Positions 17,775 to 25,853 of a stretch of 45,431 nucleotides of DNA are shown piece after piece (within the stretch, counting starts at the first letter, position 1; each line of letters begins with the position of its first letter). The DNA comes from Clostridia bacterium (GTDB lineage Bacteria; Bacillota; Clostridia; UBA1212; UBA1255). The position numbers and the translations under genes were made by a program. The notes below the pieces were generated by a model. It worked only from the letters and a program-made list of their open reading frames with translations, made no database searches and had not been told where the DNA came from. The stretch is from NCBI GenBank assembly GCA_017613535.1, contig JAGADO010000076.1, forward strand, positions 1-45,431. Reading direction: 5' to 3'.

Positions 17775-20459
17775 ATGGTTACGGATATAATCAGAAAAAG
17801 CATACTTAAAAAGCCAGACGGCTCCGGTACGATACACGTGCCGGAGCTTTTATCGCCTGCGGGCGATCCGGAGTGCGGCCGTGCCGCCGTCATGTGCGGA
17901 GCGGATGCGATATATCTCGGATTGAAGGAAGGCAGCGCGAGGGCGGCCGCGGGTAATTTTACTTTTCCGCAGCTCAGAGAGATGTGTTCTTTCGCTCATT
18001 CTTCGGGCGTTTTGGTATACGTAGCGGTAAATACTCTCCCGTTCGGAGACGCGGAGACGTCATCGTTTGCTCTGAACGCCGAAAAAGCGGCCTCGGAGGG
18101 CGCTGACGGCGTTATTGTCCAGGACACAGGTCTCATCACCCTTTTAAGTGAAATGCGGAATACGGGCCGTCTGCCGCCGTTTTTTCGCATCCACGCCAGC
18201 ACGCAGGCCGGGCTCGCAAACGCGGGAGGGATGCGGATCGCCGAAGCGCTCGGTGCAGACCGGGTAATATTGCCCAGAGAACTCACTCTCGAAGAGATCA
18301 AAACGCTGAAGGCAGGCACGGATCTGGAACTCGAGACGTTCGTGCACGGCGCAATGTGTATGGGTTATTCCGGGAGCTGTCTTCTTAGCAGCTATATAGG
18401 CGGCAGGAGCGGAAACAGAGGAAGCTGCGCACAGCCCTGCCGCATGAAATACAGGATCGATGAGAGCGAAAACGCTCCGGCAGGCGGAATGCGCGAACTT
18501 CTCTCCCCCGACGACCTCTGCGCGCTTCCGTTCCTTGACGAGGTATGCCGGTCGGGCGTTTCTTCTCTTAAGATCGAGGGCAGGCTTAAATCGCCTGAAT
18601 ATACGGCGCTTACGACAAGGATCTACAGGGAGGCTCTCGACGCGGTCGCGGAAGGCAGATTCGACCGGTTCGTAAAAGAGGAGCTTGACGATGCGCTCCG
18701 GTGTTTGCGGACAATGTTCACGCGTTCCGGCGGCGGTCCCGGTTTTCTTTTGGGGAATACAGGCAGGTCGCACATGACCGGGCGTAGCGCGGGAAAGAGC
18801 GGCGCACTGCTGGGCAATGCCGTAAATGTCCGTCCTCTGCGCGCTCCTGCAGGCGTTCAGGACGGCCTGAGCTTCTTCTCATTTGTATTGACCGCGCCGA
18901 AAAACGCGCCGGGCAGCCGGCCGCAGGCAATATTGTCACCCGGCGACGGCGTTACGCTTATCGATGATCTTACGGGAGAAGCTTTCGGAGGTACGGTGAA
19001 CCGCGCCGACGCCAATACCGGCGAAATAACAGTGTGCGCAGGCATGACCGCCGGCAATGCTTTCCGTTCTCTTTCCGCCAGTGTTTTTCAGACTTCAGAT
19101 GCTTCCCTTTTAAAAACGATCCGCGAGCTGCTTTCATCGGGCCGCCGGAACGTTAAACTCCCCGTGAGACTCTCTTTCAGCGCCGCACCCGGCGAACGCG
19201 CCGTGCTGAGCGCCCGCCTCGCAGACGAAGGCCCCGCTGTCACCGTTCAAAGCGATGGACCGGTTAAAGAAGCGCTAACGAGTCCCCTTTCCGGGGAAGA
19301 GATTTCTGCCAGGCTGTCTAAATTAAACGATACGGGTTTCTACGCGTTTTCTGTTGATACGGACGTTCGCGGAAACATTTTTATGCCTGTCTCCGCACTG
19401 AATTCTTTGAGGAGGCGCGCCGCCGAATCGCTCGCGGGGGCTATTGCGGCCGAAGGGTCAGCGCGCAGCCGGATCATGCGTCCGGAAAGCTCAAAACCAG
19501 ATAAAAGAGTCTTATTCGCCGAGCCTTCCGGTAATATAAAACAAAGAGCCGGATATCTTCTCGAAAAGAGTTCGGAGGGGATCAATTCACGTTATTATTA
19601 TGACGCTGCCGATCTCGTTTCGGAGAGTGATTCCGCGCTCTCGGGCTGCGGGCTCGTTTACCTCCCCTGGAAAACATGGCTTGACGATTCGCTTTATACG
19701 GCGTGCGTCAATAAAGCCCGCGCTTCGGGGTGTTTGGTCGCAGCATCGCTCCCGCAGCTGCCCTTCGGCAGGAACGGCGGACAATTCATTGACGCGCTGA
19801 ACGTTATCAGATCGGAATGTGACGCGATACAGCTCGTAAATACCGGCGATTTCGGCATTGACGCCATAGATGGCATCATCCGCGCTTCAGCCGGTGACGG
19901 TATGCTTATCTGCGCCGATCTGTCGCTCAACTGCACCGGGCCGCTGACGTTCGGAACGCTTGCAAAACTTGGTGCGGACGTGATCACGCTCTCGCCTGAA
20001 TACCCGGACGCTAAACTCGCGCTGAAAGCATTGCCCGGAAGATTCGCCGAAATCGTATCGGGTCCGCTCACCGTCATGCGAATGAGGCACTGCGTGATAG
20101 GCCACGGAGAAGATAATTGCCGCAGATGCGGAAACGGCGGCGCGGTATTTAAAATGTATGACACGGCAGGGCTGAAATATGATATACTTACATTGCCTGA
20201 CGGGCGCGGAAGCGGGCGACGCATGCATGCGGAAACGGTTTACGGAGACAGGTTCTGCGAAAACCTGATCATCTCATCGAAAGAATTTGAGCCCAAAGCT
20301 TCGTTTACCGAAAAAGGAACTTATTTAAGGCGGGCAGCGGTACCGGGCAGCAAGCGCGTTATATATGAGGCCGCGGATACTTCGGACAGTCTGACGGCTG
20401 TTCCGGCAAATCTTATCTTCCGCACGAATGTCGCTCCGGGCAATGCCGCGCGCCGCTGA
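17775..20459 (+). CDS. U32 peptidase-family protein (RlhA-like, with long C-terminal region)
   Basis: An 894-residue cytoplasmic protein. The N-terminal U32 domain has VPELLSPAGDPE, GADAIYLGLKEGSARAAAGNF, RIHASTQAGLANAGG and the signature HGAMCMGYSGSC, then GRSGNRGSCAQPCR at about residues 189-225. Conserved cysteines in this family hold an Fe-S cluster, and relatives such as RlhA hydroxylate 23S rRNA while others are annotated as collagenase-like. Residues about 380-600 fit the DUF3656-type extension seen in long U32 proteins. The C-terminus has MRHCVIGH and NCRRCG, extra cysteine motifs. No strong ribosome-binding site precedes the ATG. Its stop overlaps the next frame (TGATG). The substrate is not known. 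Confidence 0.88.
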   Translation: MVTDIIRKSILKKPDGSGTIHVPELLSPAGDPECGRAAVMCGADAIYLGLKEGSARAAAGNFTFPQLREMCSFAHSSGVLVYVAVNTLPFGDAETSSFALNAEKAASEGADGVIVQDTGLITLLSEMRNTGRLPPFFRIHASTQAGLANAGGMRIAEALGADRVILPRELTLEEIKTLKAGTDLELETFVHGAMCMGYSGSCLLSSYIGGRSGNRGSCAQPCRMKYRIDESENAPAGGMRELLSPDDLCALPFLDEVCRSGVSSLKIEGRLKSPEYTALTTRIYREALDAVAEGRFDRFVKEELDDALRCLRTMFTRSGGGPGFLLGNTGRSHMTGRSAGKSGALLGNAVNVRPLRAPAGVQDGLSFFSFVLTAPKNAPGSRPQAILSPGDGVTLIDDLTGEAFGGTVNRADANTGEITVCAGMTAGNAFRSLSASVFQTSDASLLKTIRELLSSGRRNVKLPVRLSFSAAPGERAVLSARLADEGPAVTVQSDGPVKEALTSPLSGEEISARLSKLNDTGFYAFSVDTDVRGNIFMPVSALNSLRRRAAESLAGAIAAEGSARSRIMRPESSKPDKRVLFAEPSGNIKQRAGYLLEKSSEGINSRYYYDAADLVSESDSALSGCGLVYLPWKTWLDDSLYTACVNKARASGCLVAASLPQLPFGRNGGQFIDALNVIRSECDAIQLVNTGDFGIDAIDGIIRASAGDGMLICADLSLNCTGPLTFGTLAKLGADVITLSPEYPDAKLALKALPGRFAEIVSGPLTVMRMRHCVIGHGEDNCRRCGNGGAVFKMYDTAGLKYDILTLPDGRGSGRRMHAETVYGDRFCENLIISSKEFEPKASFTEKGTYLRRAAVPGSKRVIYEAADTSDSLTAVPANLIFRTNVAPGNAARR

Positions 20460-20488
20460 TGACTATTAAGACGCAGGAGTTGAGGACA

Positions 20489-21007
20489 ATGAGAGAAAAA
20501 GTTCGCATTTTTGTCGAGATGTGCCGCGAATCGGCAGTATTGCCCAAATACGCGCACAAAGACGACGCAGGAATGGATATATACGCAGCCGAAACGGTGG
20601 TTATTGCCCCGGAAAAGACCGCGCTCGTCCCCACCGGCCTTAAAATGGCCGTGCCCGACGGATTCGAGCTCCAGGTCAGGCCCAGAAGCGGCCTCAGTCT
20701 TAAAACGTCGCTCAGGATACCGAACTCTCCCGGAACGATCGACGCGGGATTCCGCGACGAAATATGCGTTATAGTCTGGAATTCATCTCCCGATCAGGAG
20801 ATCACGGTTAATAAAGGCGACAGGATCGCGCAGTTCGTGCTTGCGAGAGTGCCTATGGCATCATTTACGCAGGTCGACAGCATCGCGGGGATCGGCACGG
20901 ACCGAGGAGGCGGGTTCGGCTCGAGCGGCGTTCGCGACGGCTCACAGGGCGGTGCGCGCACGGCTTCAAAGCGCAAAAAGAAAACCAATCCGGAGGAAAC
21001 GAAATGA
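20489..21007 (+). CDS. dut: Deoxyuridine 5'-triphosphate nucleotidohydrolase
   Basis: Hydrolyses dUTP to dUMP and pyrophosphate, keeping uracil out of DNA and supplying dTMP synthesis. All five trimeric dUTPase motifs are visible: DAGMDIYA, RPRSGLSLK, GTIDAGFRDEI, GDRIAQFVLARV and RGGGFGSSG. A basic tail of about 25 residues (SKRKKKTNPEETK) extends beyond motif V. ATG 20489 follows AGGAG by 9 bases. An earlier in-frame ATG at 20459 overlaps the U32 stop and would add ten residues; it is a possible alternative. The stop overlaps the ispF start, so dut and ispF are coupled. Confidence 0.94.
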   Translation: MREKVRIFVEMCRESAVLPKYAHKDDAGMDIYAAETVVIAPEKTALVPTGLKMAVPDGFELQVRPRSGLSLKTSLRIPNSPGTIDAGFRDEICVIVWNSSPDQEITVNKGDRIAQFVLARVPMASFTQVDSIAGIGTDRGGGFGSSGVRDGSQGGARTASKRKKKTNPEETK

Positions 21008-21489
21008 CAGTATTTGCCATCGGTCAGGATTCACACGCATTTGAAAAAAAGTTTGACCCTTTAAAGCCGCTCAAACTCGGAGGGCTCGTGCTCGACGGAC
21101 AGAAACTGACGCTCAGGGCCAACAGCGACGGGGACGTTATCCTTCACGCGCTCACCAACGCGATCTCAGGTATCACCTGCAGAAACATTCTGGGAAGCGT
21201 TGCGGACGGGATGTGCAGAAACGGCATCACCGACTCGGCCGAGTACCTCAAAGTCGCGCTCAAAGACCTCTCCGAAGCCGGATTCAGGCTAGTCTCCGTG
21301 TCAATATCCGTCGAAGCTAAAAAGCCTGTCCTCTCTCCGTTCACGGAAGCCATCCGCGAAAACATCGCGTCAATATGCGGCATCCCCTCCTGTTCGGTCG
21401 GAATGACGGCAACAACAGGAGAAGGCCTCACCGCATTCGGGCGAGGCCTTGGCATCCAGGTATTCTGTGCGGTCACCGCGGAAAAATAA
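21004..21489 (+). CDS. ispF: 2-C-methyl-D-erythritol 2,4-cyclodiphosphate synthase, divergent subtype
   Basis: IspF cyclises CDP-methylerythritol 2-phosphate in the non-mevalonate isoprenoid pathway. The 161-residue protein keeps the metal-binding DxH (GQDSHAF), LRANSDGDVILHALTNAISG with the third metal histidine, and a C-terminal TTGEGLTAFGRGLGI resembling TTTEKLGFTGRGEGI. The usual GDIGxxFPDTD substrate loop is replaced by GSVADGMCRNGITDS. Fold and metal site are therefore well supported, but substrate binding may differ. The start overlaps dut by four bases. No ispD is adjacent. It could be a family variant rather than a canonical enzyme. Confidence 0.82.
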   Translation: MTVFAIGQDSHAFEKKFDPLKPLKLGGLVLDGQKLTLRANSDGDVILHALTNAISGITCRNILGSVADGMCRNGITDSAEYLKVALKDLSEAGFRLVSVSISVEAKKPVLSPFTEAIRENIASICGIPSCSVGMTATTGEGLTAFGRGLGIQVFCAVTAEK

Positions 21490-21504
21490 CTTCCCGCGCG
21501 CCGA

Positions 21505-21522
21505 ACTGAATAATTATTCAGT
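21505..21522. repeat. Perfect 18-bp palindrome between convergent genes
   Basis: ACTGAATAATTATTCAGT reads the same on both strands. It contains the stop codon of the minus-strand lipoprotein gene (21514-21516) and lies 16 bases after ispF. It is A+T-rich and has no T-run, so it is a poor terminator; it could be a protein-binding site or a weak bidirectional terminator. Confidence 0.7.
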
Positions 21523-23766
21523 CACTTCTTTATTCTCGTACGTGAGATATTCGTCAATGACCTGAGTCATAAGGTCTTCGTTGAAATCGTCAAGCGTAAG
21601 GCCGTTGTCCGCGATGTATTTATCGATCGCTTTTTCGTACGACTCGTTTTTGTACGCCGTAGAGATAGCGGACTTAAGCGTCTCGAGCGTGATCTCGCTG
21701 CTGCTCGTTTCACCTTCAATACCGTCGAACGTCAGTATTCCGACGATGTACATTATCTCAACGCCCTCTTCGGTCTCGAACGTCCTGATCGTGTCAAGGC
21801 CGACCGAATCCGCCGCGGCGATCCAGCTGTTTATCTCGTCTGTAAACGCGATCGACGACACGCTTACGCTGATGATACCGGCTGATTCGGTCGCGTCATC
21901 GGCTGCCGACCATGCGCGCACGATAGCCTCGGGAGAATCACCGTCAACAACGAGTTTATTGACGAGCGCTGCGGCCTGGTTTTTAGTTGTCTGCTTCTCC
22001 TCTTCCGTTACCGCTCCTTCCTCTCCTTCTCCGGAATAAGGCAGGTAGATGTGTCTTACTGAGATCGTGCGGTAAATATCTTCGTTGGCAAGATAATAAT
22101 CCTTAAGTTCCTCGTCCGAAGGCGTCATCGCAGCCATCGTTTCTTCCGCATACTCCGAAAGGAACGTCTGGAGCAGGTTGAAATACTTGTAATCATTGAC
22201 GTTCATACCGGAAACATACTTCATATACTCGTCTCGCGTCGTGACTCCGTAATATTCGCCTGCGTATGTGAGGTAGTAATCGACAGATTCATCTATCTCG
22301 TCGTTAAAACTCTGTATCCGTTCCTCCGTGAACGGCTCCTTCTTCTCTAGCGCCATCATATATGCGGCTCTGAACTGGAGCAGCTGCTCCTTCGTATCGG
22401 CCCTGATCTTATCCATATAAGTCATTCCGGAATCGTCCTTGTACGGACCGTTCAGAAATTCTTTAAGATATGCGTAGCGCTGCGCTTCCGTCATATCATC
22501 ATCGAATGTGATATCGCTTCCCACGACGTCGCTCACTGTGGATCCGAACAGATATACGAGTTCAGGATAAAGCACATTCTGATCCTTCACCTTTGCGACA
22601 ACGGAATCGTTGAGCGGCGCGTCGTTATATTCGGGCTTCGGAGTTGCGGTCACAGCTTCTGTCGGTTCCGTTTCGGCTTCGTCCGCGAAATTCATTGAGC
22701 AGAACATTTTCGTGAACTTCTGAGCTATTTCGTCGTTGGAATTCTTGAGAGCATACTTTTTATCCTTCATAAACTCGTCAAGCATATCATCGACTTTTTT
22801 TGCTCTCCAGCCCGAATCGACGCTTGCCTTAACAGTATCGCTCTCGTATCCGGCAATTCCGGTGCAGATCATCAGATGGTATCCGTACTCGGTCTCGATG
22901 ATCTCCGGGATCTCGGTGACTTCGGTCTGCGCGATCGCCCAATCCTCAAACGGCTTCACGAAACCGCTGTTCTCGAAGACTTCGTAGTACCCGTCGTTTG
23001 TAGTAACGCCGGTATCCTCCGAAAGCGCAACGACGTCGTCAAATGTCATTGTCCCGTTTTTAACTGCTTCGACGTAGCTTTCGGCAGTTTTCAGCGCTTC
23101 TGCTTTTTCGGCCGCCGTCATCTCGTCGGTCAATATCAGGCTGTGCCTTACCGTCACGATCCTGTATTTGCTTTCGTTTTCACGGTAAAACTGTTCAAGT
23201 TCGCCTGCAGCCGGTTCCATCTCATTCTCGATGCTTACGTTATACTTCTCAACTGCTGCGGTGCGCGGGAAGATATCGATGTAATCATCGAGCGGCATGC
23301 CGTATAGCTGCATACAGATCAGATCCGCGGTATATCCGTAATACTGAATATAATAAGCGTAAGTATTCTCGATCTCTTCCTTCAGCTGCGTGCCGCTTGC
23401 TTTAAGTTCGTCATCGGACGGCCAGTCGGATGAAGCGCGGGCGAGGCTTTCGTTAACAAGGTATTTGCGTGCGTATTCGACTGTATCTTCTTTAAGTGCG
23501 TCAAAACAGCTTTTCCCTTCACTGTTCTTCGTTTCTTTAAGGAGCGCCACGAATTCATCGGTGCCGAATTTATCGAAAGAAACGTCCCCGGAGCGGTACA
23601 GATCTTCCGCCATAAAACTAAAAGCGTATCCGAAGACCGGTCTGGTCAGCTGAAGCCCGTTGACGGTACCCGCGCTGTCGCCGCCTTTTTTCTTATTGCA
23701 GGCAGCGCAGAAGCAGAGCACGAGGGCCAGTACGATCGCCGCGGCACAACATATTTTTTTCTTCAT
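21514..23766 (-). CDS. Lipoprotein with two foldase (SurA/PpiC-like) units
   Basis: A 750-residue predicted lipoprotein. The signal peptide MKKKICCAAAIVLALVLCFC ends in a lipobox with Cys23. Two similar units follow, near residues 30-350 and 390-745. Each has an N-terminal helical chaperone-like part beginning with a short VNGLQL or VKDQNVLYPEL strand, and then a parvulin-like part beginning VRHSLIL or VRHIYLP. The first parvulin unit retains an EYGYHLM end like active PpiC/PrsA domains; the second ends in VEIMYIVGIL and looks degenerate. It would assist folding of exported proteins outside the membrane. It is last in the mazG-rqcP operon, 14 bases after rqcP, with GGGG upstream of its ATG. 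Confidence 0.8.
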   Translation of the reverse strand: MKKKICCAAAIVLALVLCFCAACNKKKGGDSAGTVNGLQLTRPVFGYAFSFMAEDLYRSGDVSFDKFGTDEFVALLKETKNSEGKSCFDALKEDTVEYARKYLVNESLARASSDWPSDDELKASGTQLKEEIENTYAYYIQYYGYTADLICMQLYGMPLDDYIDIFPRTAAVEKYNVSIENEMEPAAGELEQFYRENESKYRIVTVRHSLILTDEMTAAEKAEALKTAESYVEAVKNGTMTFDDVVALSEDTGVTTNDGYYEVFENSGFVKPFEDWAIAQTEVTEIPEIIETEYGYHLMICTGIAGYESDTVKASVDSGWRAKKVDDMLDEFMKDKKYALKNSNDEIAQKFTKMFCSMNFADEAETEPTEAVTATPKPEYNDAPLNDSVVAKVKDQNVLYPELVYLFGSTVSDVVGSDITFDDDMTEAQRYAYLKEFLNGPYKDDSGMTYMDKIRADTKEQLLQFRAAYMMALEKKEPFTEERIQSFNDEIDESVDYYLTYAGEYYGVTTRDEYMKYVSGMNVNDYKYFNLLQTFLSEYAEETMAAMTPSDEELKDYYLANEDIYRTISVRHIYLPYSGEGEEGAVTEEEKQTTKNQAAALVNKLVVDGDSPEAIVRAWSAADDATESAGIISVSVSSIAFTDEINSWIAAADSVGLDTIRTFETEEGVEIMYIVGILTFDGIEGETSSSEITLETLKSAISTAYKNESYEKAIDKYIADNGLTLDDFNEDLMTQVIDEYLTYENKEVTE

Positions 23767-23780
23767 AGTCTATTTCCCCT

Positions 23781-24026
23781 TCATTCGCCAAGCAGCTCAT
23801 ACATGCCGCCCGCGTCTTCTTTTCTTACGTTTTCACTGACCTTGAGCACTTTAAAGCGTGTCTTTCCGGAGCCGAATCCGACTTCGACGATGTCCCCTTC
23901 TTTAACGTCAGCGCTCGCTTTCGCAGGTCTTCCGTTTATAGTTACTCTGCCGGCGTCACACGCTTCGTTCGCGACCGTACGGCGCTTTATCACTCTCGAT
24001 ACTTTTAGAAATTTATCTATTCTCAT
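23781..24026 (-). CDS. rqcP: S4-domain RNA-binding protein, RqcP/YabO type
   Basis: An 81-residue S4 RNA-binding protein: MRIDKFLKVSRVIKRRTVANEACDAG is the S4 core, followed by VTINGRPAKASADVKEGDIVEV. RqcP (YabO) of Bacillus helps RqcH add alanine tails to nascent chains on stalled 50S subunits, whereas Hsp15 is the proteobacterial relative. The gene overlaps mazG by 14 bases. The yabN (MazG)-yabO pair occurs in the same order in Bacillus subtilis, which supports RqcP over other small S4 proteins. Confidence 0.87.
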   Translation of the reverse strand: MRIDKFLKVSRVIKRRTVANEACDAGRVTINGRPAKASADVKEGDIVEVGFGSGKTRFKVLKVSENVRKEDAGGMYELLGE

Positions 24027-24729
24027 TTATGATCTCCCTGTCTACAAATTTTCTGAGCGCCGTTTCGGGGTTAAGCTCCGCTTCTTCCGCGCTCCTCACG
24101 ATCCCGTACAAAAGAATTCCGAGCTCTTCCTCGCTCTCCGGTATCGCAGGCGCTGCTTCCGCCGCTTTCTTTTCGGAATCCGCGATCTTTCCGGTCACCG
24201 GATCAGGCTCTCCGCTCTTTTCCGCTTCCGCCCTCGCCTTTCTTATTTTAGACGCTGCCTTGAATGCCTTGTACAACGCCGGGTAATTCATCGGGATGTC
24301 CGAAAGCTTGCGTTCGAGCGAATCAAATCCCTTTTCCTTCGTCTTCCGCCTGTCCCAGTTTTCAAGCGCTTCGGCGGCAGAAGCGGCAACGTCTTCCCCG
24401 AACACGTGTGTATGTCTGAACAGCATCTTTCTCGCGCACGCATCGGTCACATCGTCAAAGCCGAATTTTCCGTCTTCTTCGGCAATGATGCAGTGGAAAA
24501 TGACCTGAAGCAGCACGTCTCCCAGTTCCTCCACCATTTTAGCATCGTTCTCTTTTTCGATGGCGTCAACAAGTTCGTACGCTTCTTCTACCATAGGTGT
24601 GGTGAGCGTCCTGTGCGTCTGCACTCTGTCCCACGGGCAGCCTCCCGGAGACCTTAGCAATCTTATGATTTCGTACAGATCGCTGAACTTGTATTTCCCG
24701 TCCTCCGGCACGTAATCGTATCTGACCAT
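24013..24729 (-). CDS. mazG: MazG-family nucleoside triphosphate pyrophosphohydrolase
   Basis: A 238-residue cytoplasmic enzyme that hydrolyses (d)NTPs to NMP and pyrophosphate as housekeeping. Motifs are LLRSPGGCPWDRVQTHRTL, EEAYELVDAI and ELGDVLLQVIFH, with the EExxE and ExxD metal-binding residues of all-alpha NTP pyrophosphatases, then KMLFRHTHVFG and a second helix set with NWDRRKTKEKG. ATG 24729 follows GGGAGG by 10 bases, which favours it over the start nine codons earlier. The C-terminal part after residue 165 is acidic and low in complexity. The promoter is divergent from and overlaps that of tadA-luxS. Confidence 0.92.
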   Translation of the reverse strand: MVRYDYVPEDGKYKFSDLYEIIRLLRSPGGCPWDRVQTHRTLTTPMVEEAYELVDAIEKENDAKMVEELGDVLLQVIFHCIIAEEDGKFGFDDVTDACARKMLFRHTHVFGEDVAASAAEALENWDRRKTKEKGFDSLERKLSDIPMNYPALYKAFKAASKIRKARAEAEKSGEPDPVTGKIADSEKKAAEAAPAIPESEEELGILLYGIVRSAEEAELNPETALRKFVDREIINENR

Positions 24730-24750
24730 CTTTTTTATCCTCCCGCGTAC

Positions 24751-24780
24751 TTGCAAACTGACGAGCCGCGCGGTTATAAT
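24751..24780 (+). promoter_or_regulatory. Promoter of the tadA-luxS fusion gene
   Basis: TTGCAA (24751-24756), an 18-bp spacer and a consensus TATAAT (24775-24780). Its -10 box overlaps the -10 box of the minus-strand mazG promoter. Confidence 0.65.
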
Positions 24781-24805
24781 ACCACAAGTGAGGTGAAAAT
24801 CTCAA
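24776..24805 (-). promoter_or_regulatory. Promoter of the mazG-rqcP operon
   Basis: On the minus strand, TTGAGA (24805-24800), an 18-bp spacer and TATTAT (24781-24776). Its -10 shares five bases with the opposite-strand TATAAT, so polymerase can probably open only one of them at a time. Confidence 0.6.
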
Positions 24806-24844
24806 CTTGCTGCTTACATTATACACGACCGGAGATATTTAAAT

Positions 24845-25849
24845 ATGTCAAAAGTTAGACATTTTATGGAGGAAGCGCTTTTGGAGGCCCGGAAGAGCCT
24901 GCCGGATGACGTGCCTGTCGGAGCGGTGATAGTGCGGAACGGAGAAATAATTGCCCGTGCGCATAACCTGCGGGAAGCCGGTCACCTGCCGTGCGGACAC
25001 GCGGAAATGATTGCCGCGGGTGAAGCGGCGAAAGTGCTGGGCGACTGGAGACTTTCGGATTGTGACATGTACGTGACGCTGGAGCCCTGCCCGATGTGCG
25101 CGGGACTGATACGCAGTTCCAGGATCAGAAATCTGTATTTCGGCGCGTACGATCCCGAAGAGGGTTCCGTCGGTTCCGTGCGTAATCTTGTGAGCCCCGG
25201 GGCAGGCGTTTTTCCGCTTATTCTGGCCGATGAAGCTTCGGCGATGCTTAAAAACTTTTTCGGGGAACTGAGGGGCAGGACGGAAGCGGAGACAGGCGGA
25301 AAAAGCGAAGAAGTCATTGACGACGCCGGAGATAGCGGCGAAGACGTGATCAGAAAGATCGCCAGCTTCACGGTAGACCACAGATATATTGTCCCCGGAA
25401 TGTACATTTCGAGGATCGACGGAGACGTTACGACGTTCGATATGAGGACAAGGAAGCCCAATTGCGGCGAGTATATGGACAATCTCACCATGCACAGTTT
25501 CGAGCATATGTTTGCAACGTACGTGCGCAATTCTTCGATGGCAGATGAGATCGTTTATTTCGGGCCGATGGGCTGCCAGACCGGTTTTTACTTGCTCGTG
25601 CGCGGAACCCGCGGCGCGCCTCCCGATCCTGCAAAAGTGCTTGATGTGACGGTCGAAACGCTTAAAAAGATCATCGCGCACCGCGGTGAAGTGTTCGGTA
25701 AGAGCGAACAGGAATGCGGAAATTACAGGAATCTCAGCATCGACGCGGCGAAAAAGGAAGCGGAGCGTTTCCTGGCCGTGCTCGAGCGCGGAGAAGTTAC
25801 TTTCAGATATCCGGAGGCGAAGGCTGATCCGGAGACGATTCGGGAGTGA
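24845..25849 (+). CDS. TadA-LuxS fusion: tRNA adenosine deaminase joined to S-ribosylhomocysteine lyase
   Basis: One uninterrupted 334-residue frame holds two complete enzymes. Residues 1-145 are TadA, which converts A34 of tRNA-Arg(ACG) to inosine: HAE (His52, Glu54) and PCPMC (Cys82, Cys85) give the zinc and proton-shuttle residues. A linker at about 141-168 is acidic. Residues about 170-325 are LuxS, which splits S-ribosylhomocysteine to homocysteine and DPD, the autoinducer-2 precursor: FTVDHRYIVPGMY, FDMRTRKPN, HSFEH (His217, Glu220, His221), GPMGCQTGFYL (Cys244) and ECGNY (Cys291). All metal ligands are present. The next gene encodes the preceding enzyme of LuxS. Separate tadA and luxS genes are the norm. 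Confidence 0.94.
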   Translation: MSKVRHFMEEALLEARKSLPDDVPVGAVIVRNGEIIARAHNLREAGHLPCGHAEMIAAGEAAKVLGDWRLSDCDMYVTLEPCPMCAGLIRSSRIRNLYFGAYDPEEGSVGSVRNLVSPGAGVFPLILADEASAMLKNFFGELRGRTEAETGGKSEEVIDDAGDSGEDVIRKIASFTVDHRYIVPGMYISRIDGDVTTFDMRTRKPNCGEYMDNLTMHSFEHMFATYVRNSSMADEIVYFGPMGCQTGFYLLVRGTRGAPPDPAKVLDVTVETLKKIIAHRGEVFGKSEQECGNYRNLSIDAAKKEAERFLAVLERGEVTFRYPEAKADPETIRE

Positions 25850-25853
25850 GATC

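Noticed and set aside
25686-25853. Upstream extension of the MTAN reading frame
   Set aside because: It overlaps the LuxS coding sequence in another frame. The conserved N-terminus MIGIIGAM starts at 25854 with its own ribosome-binding site.
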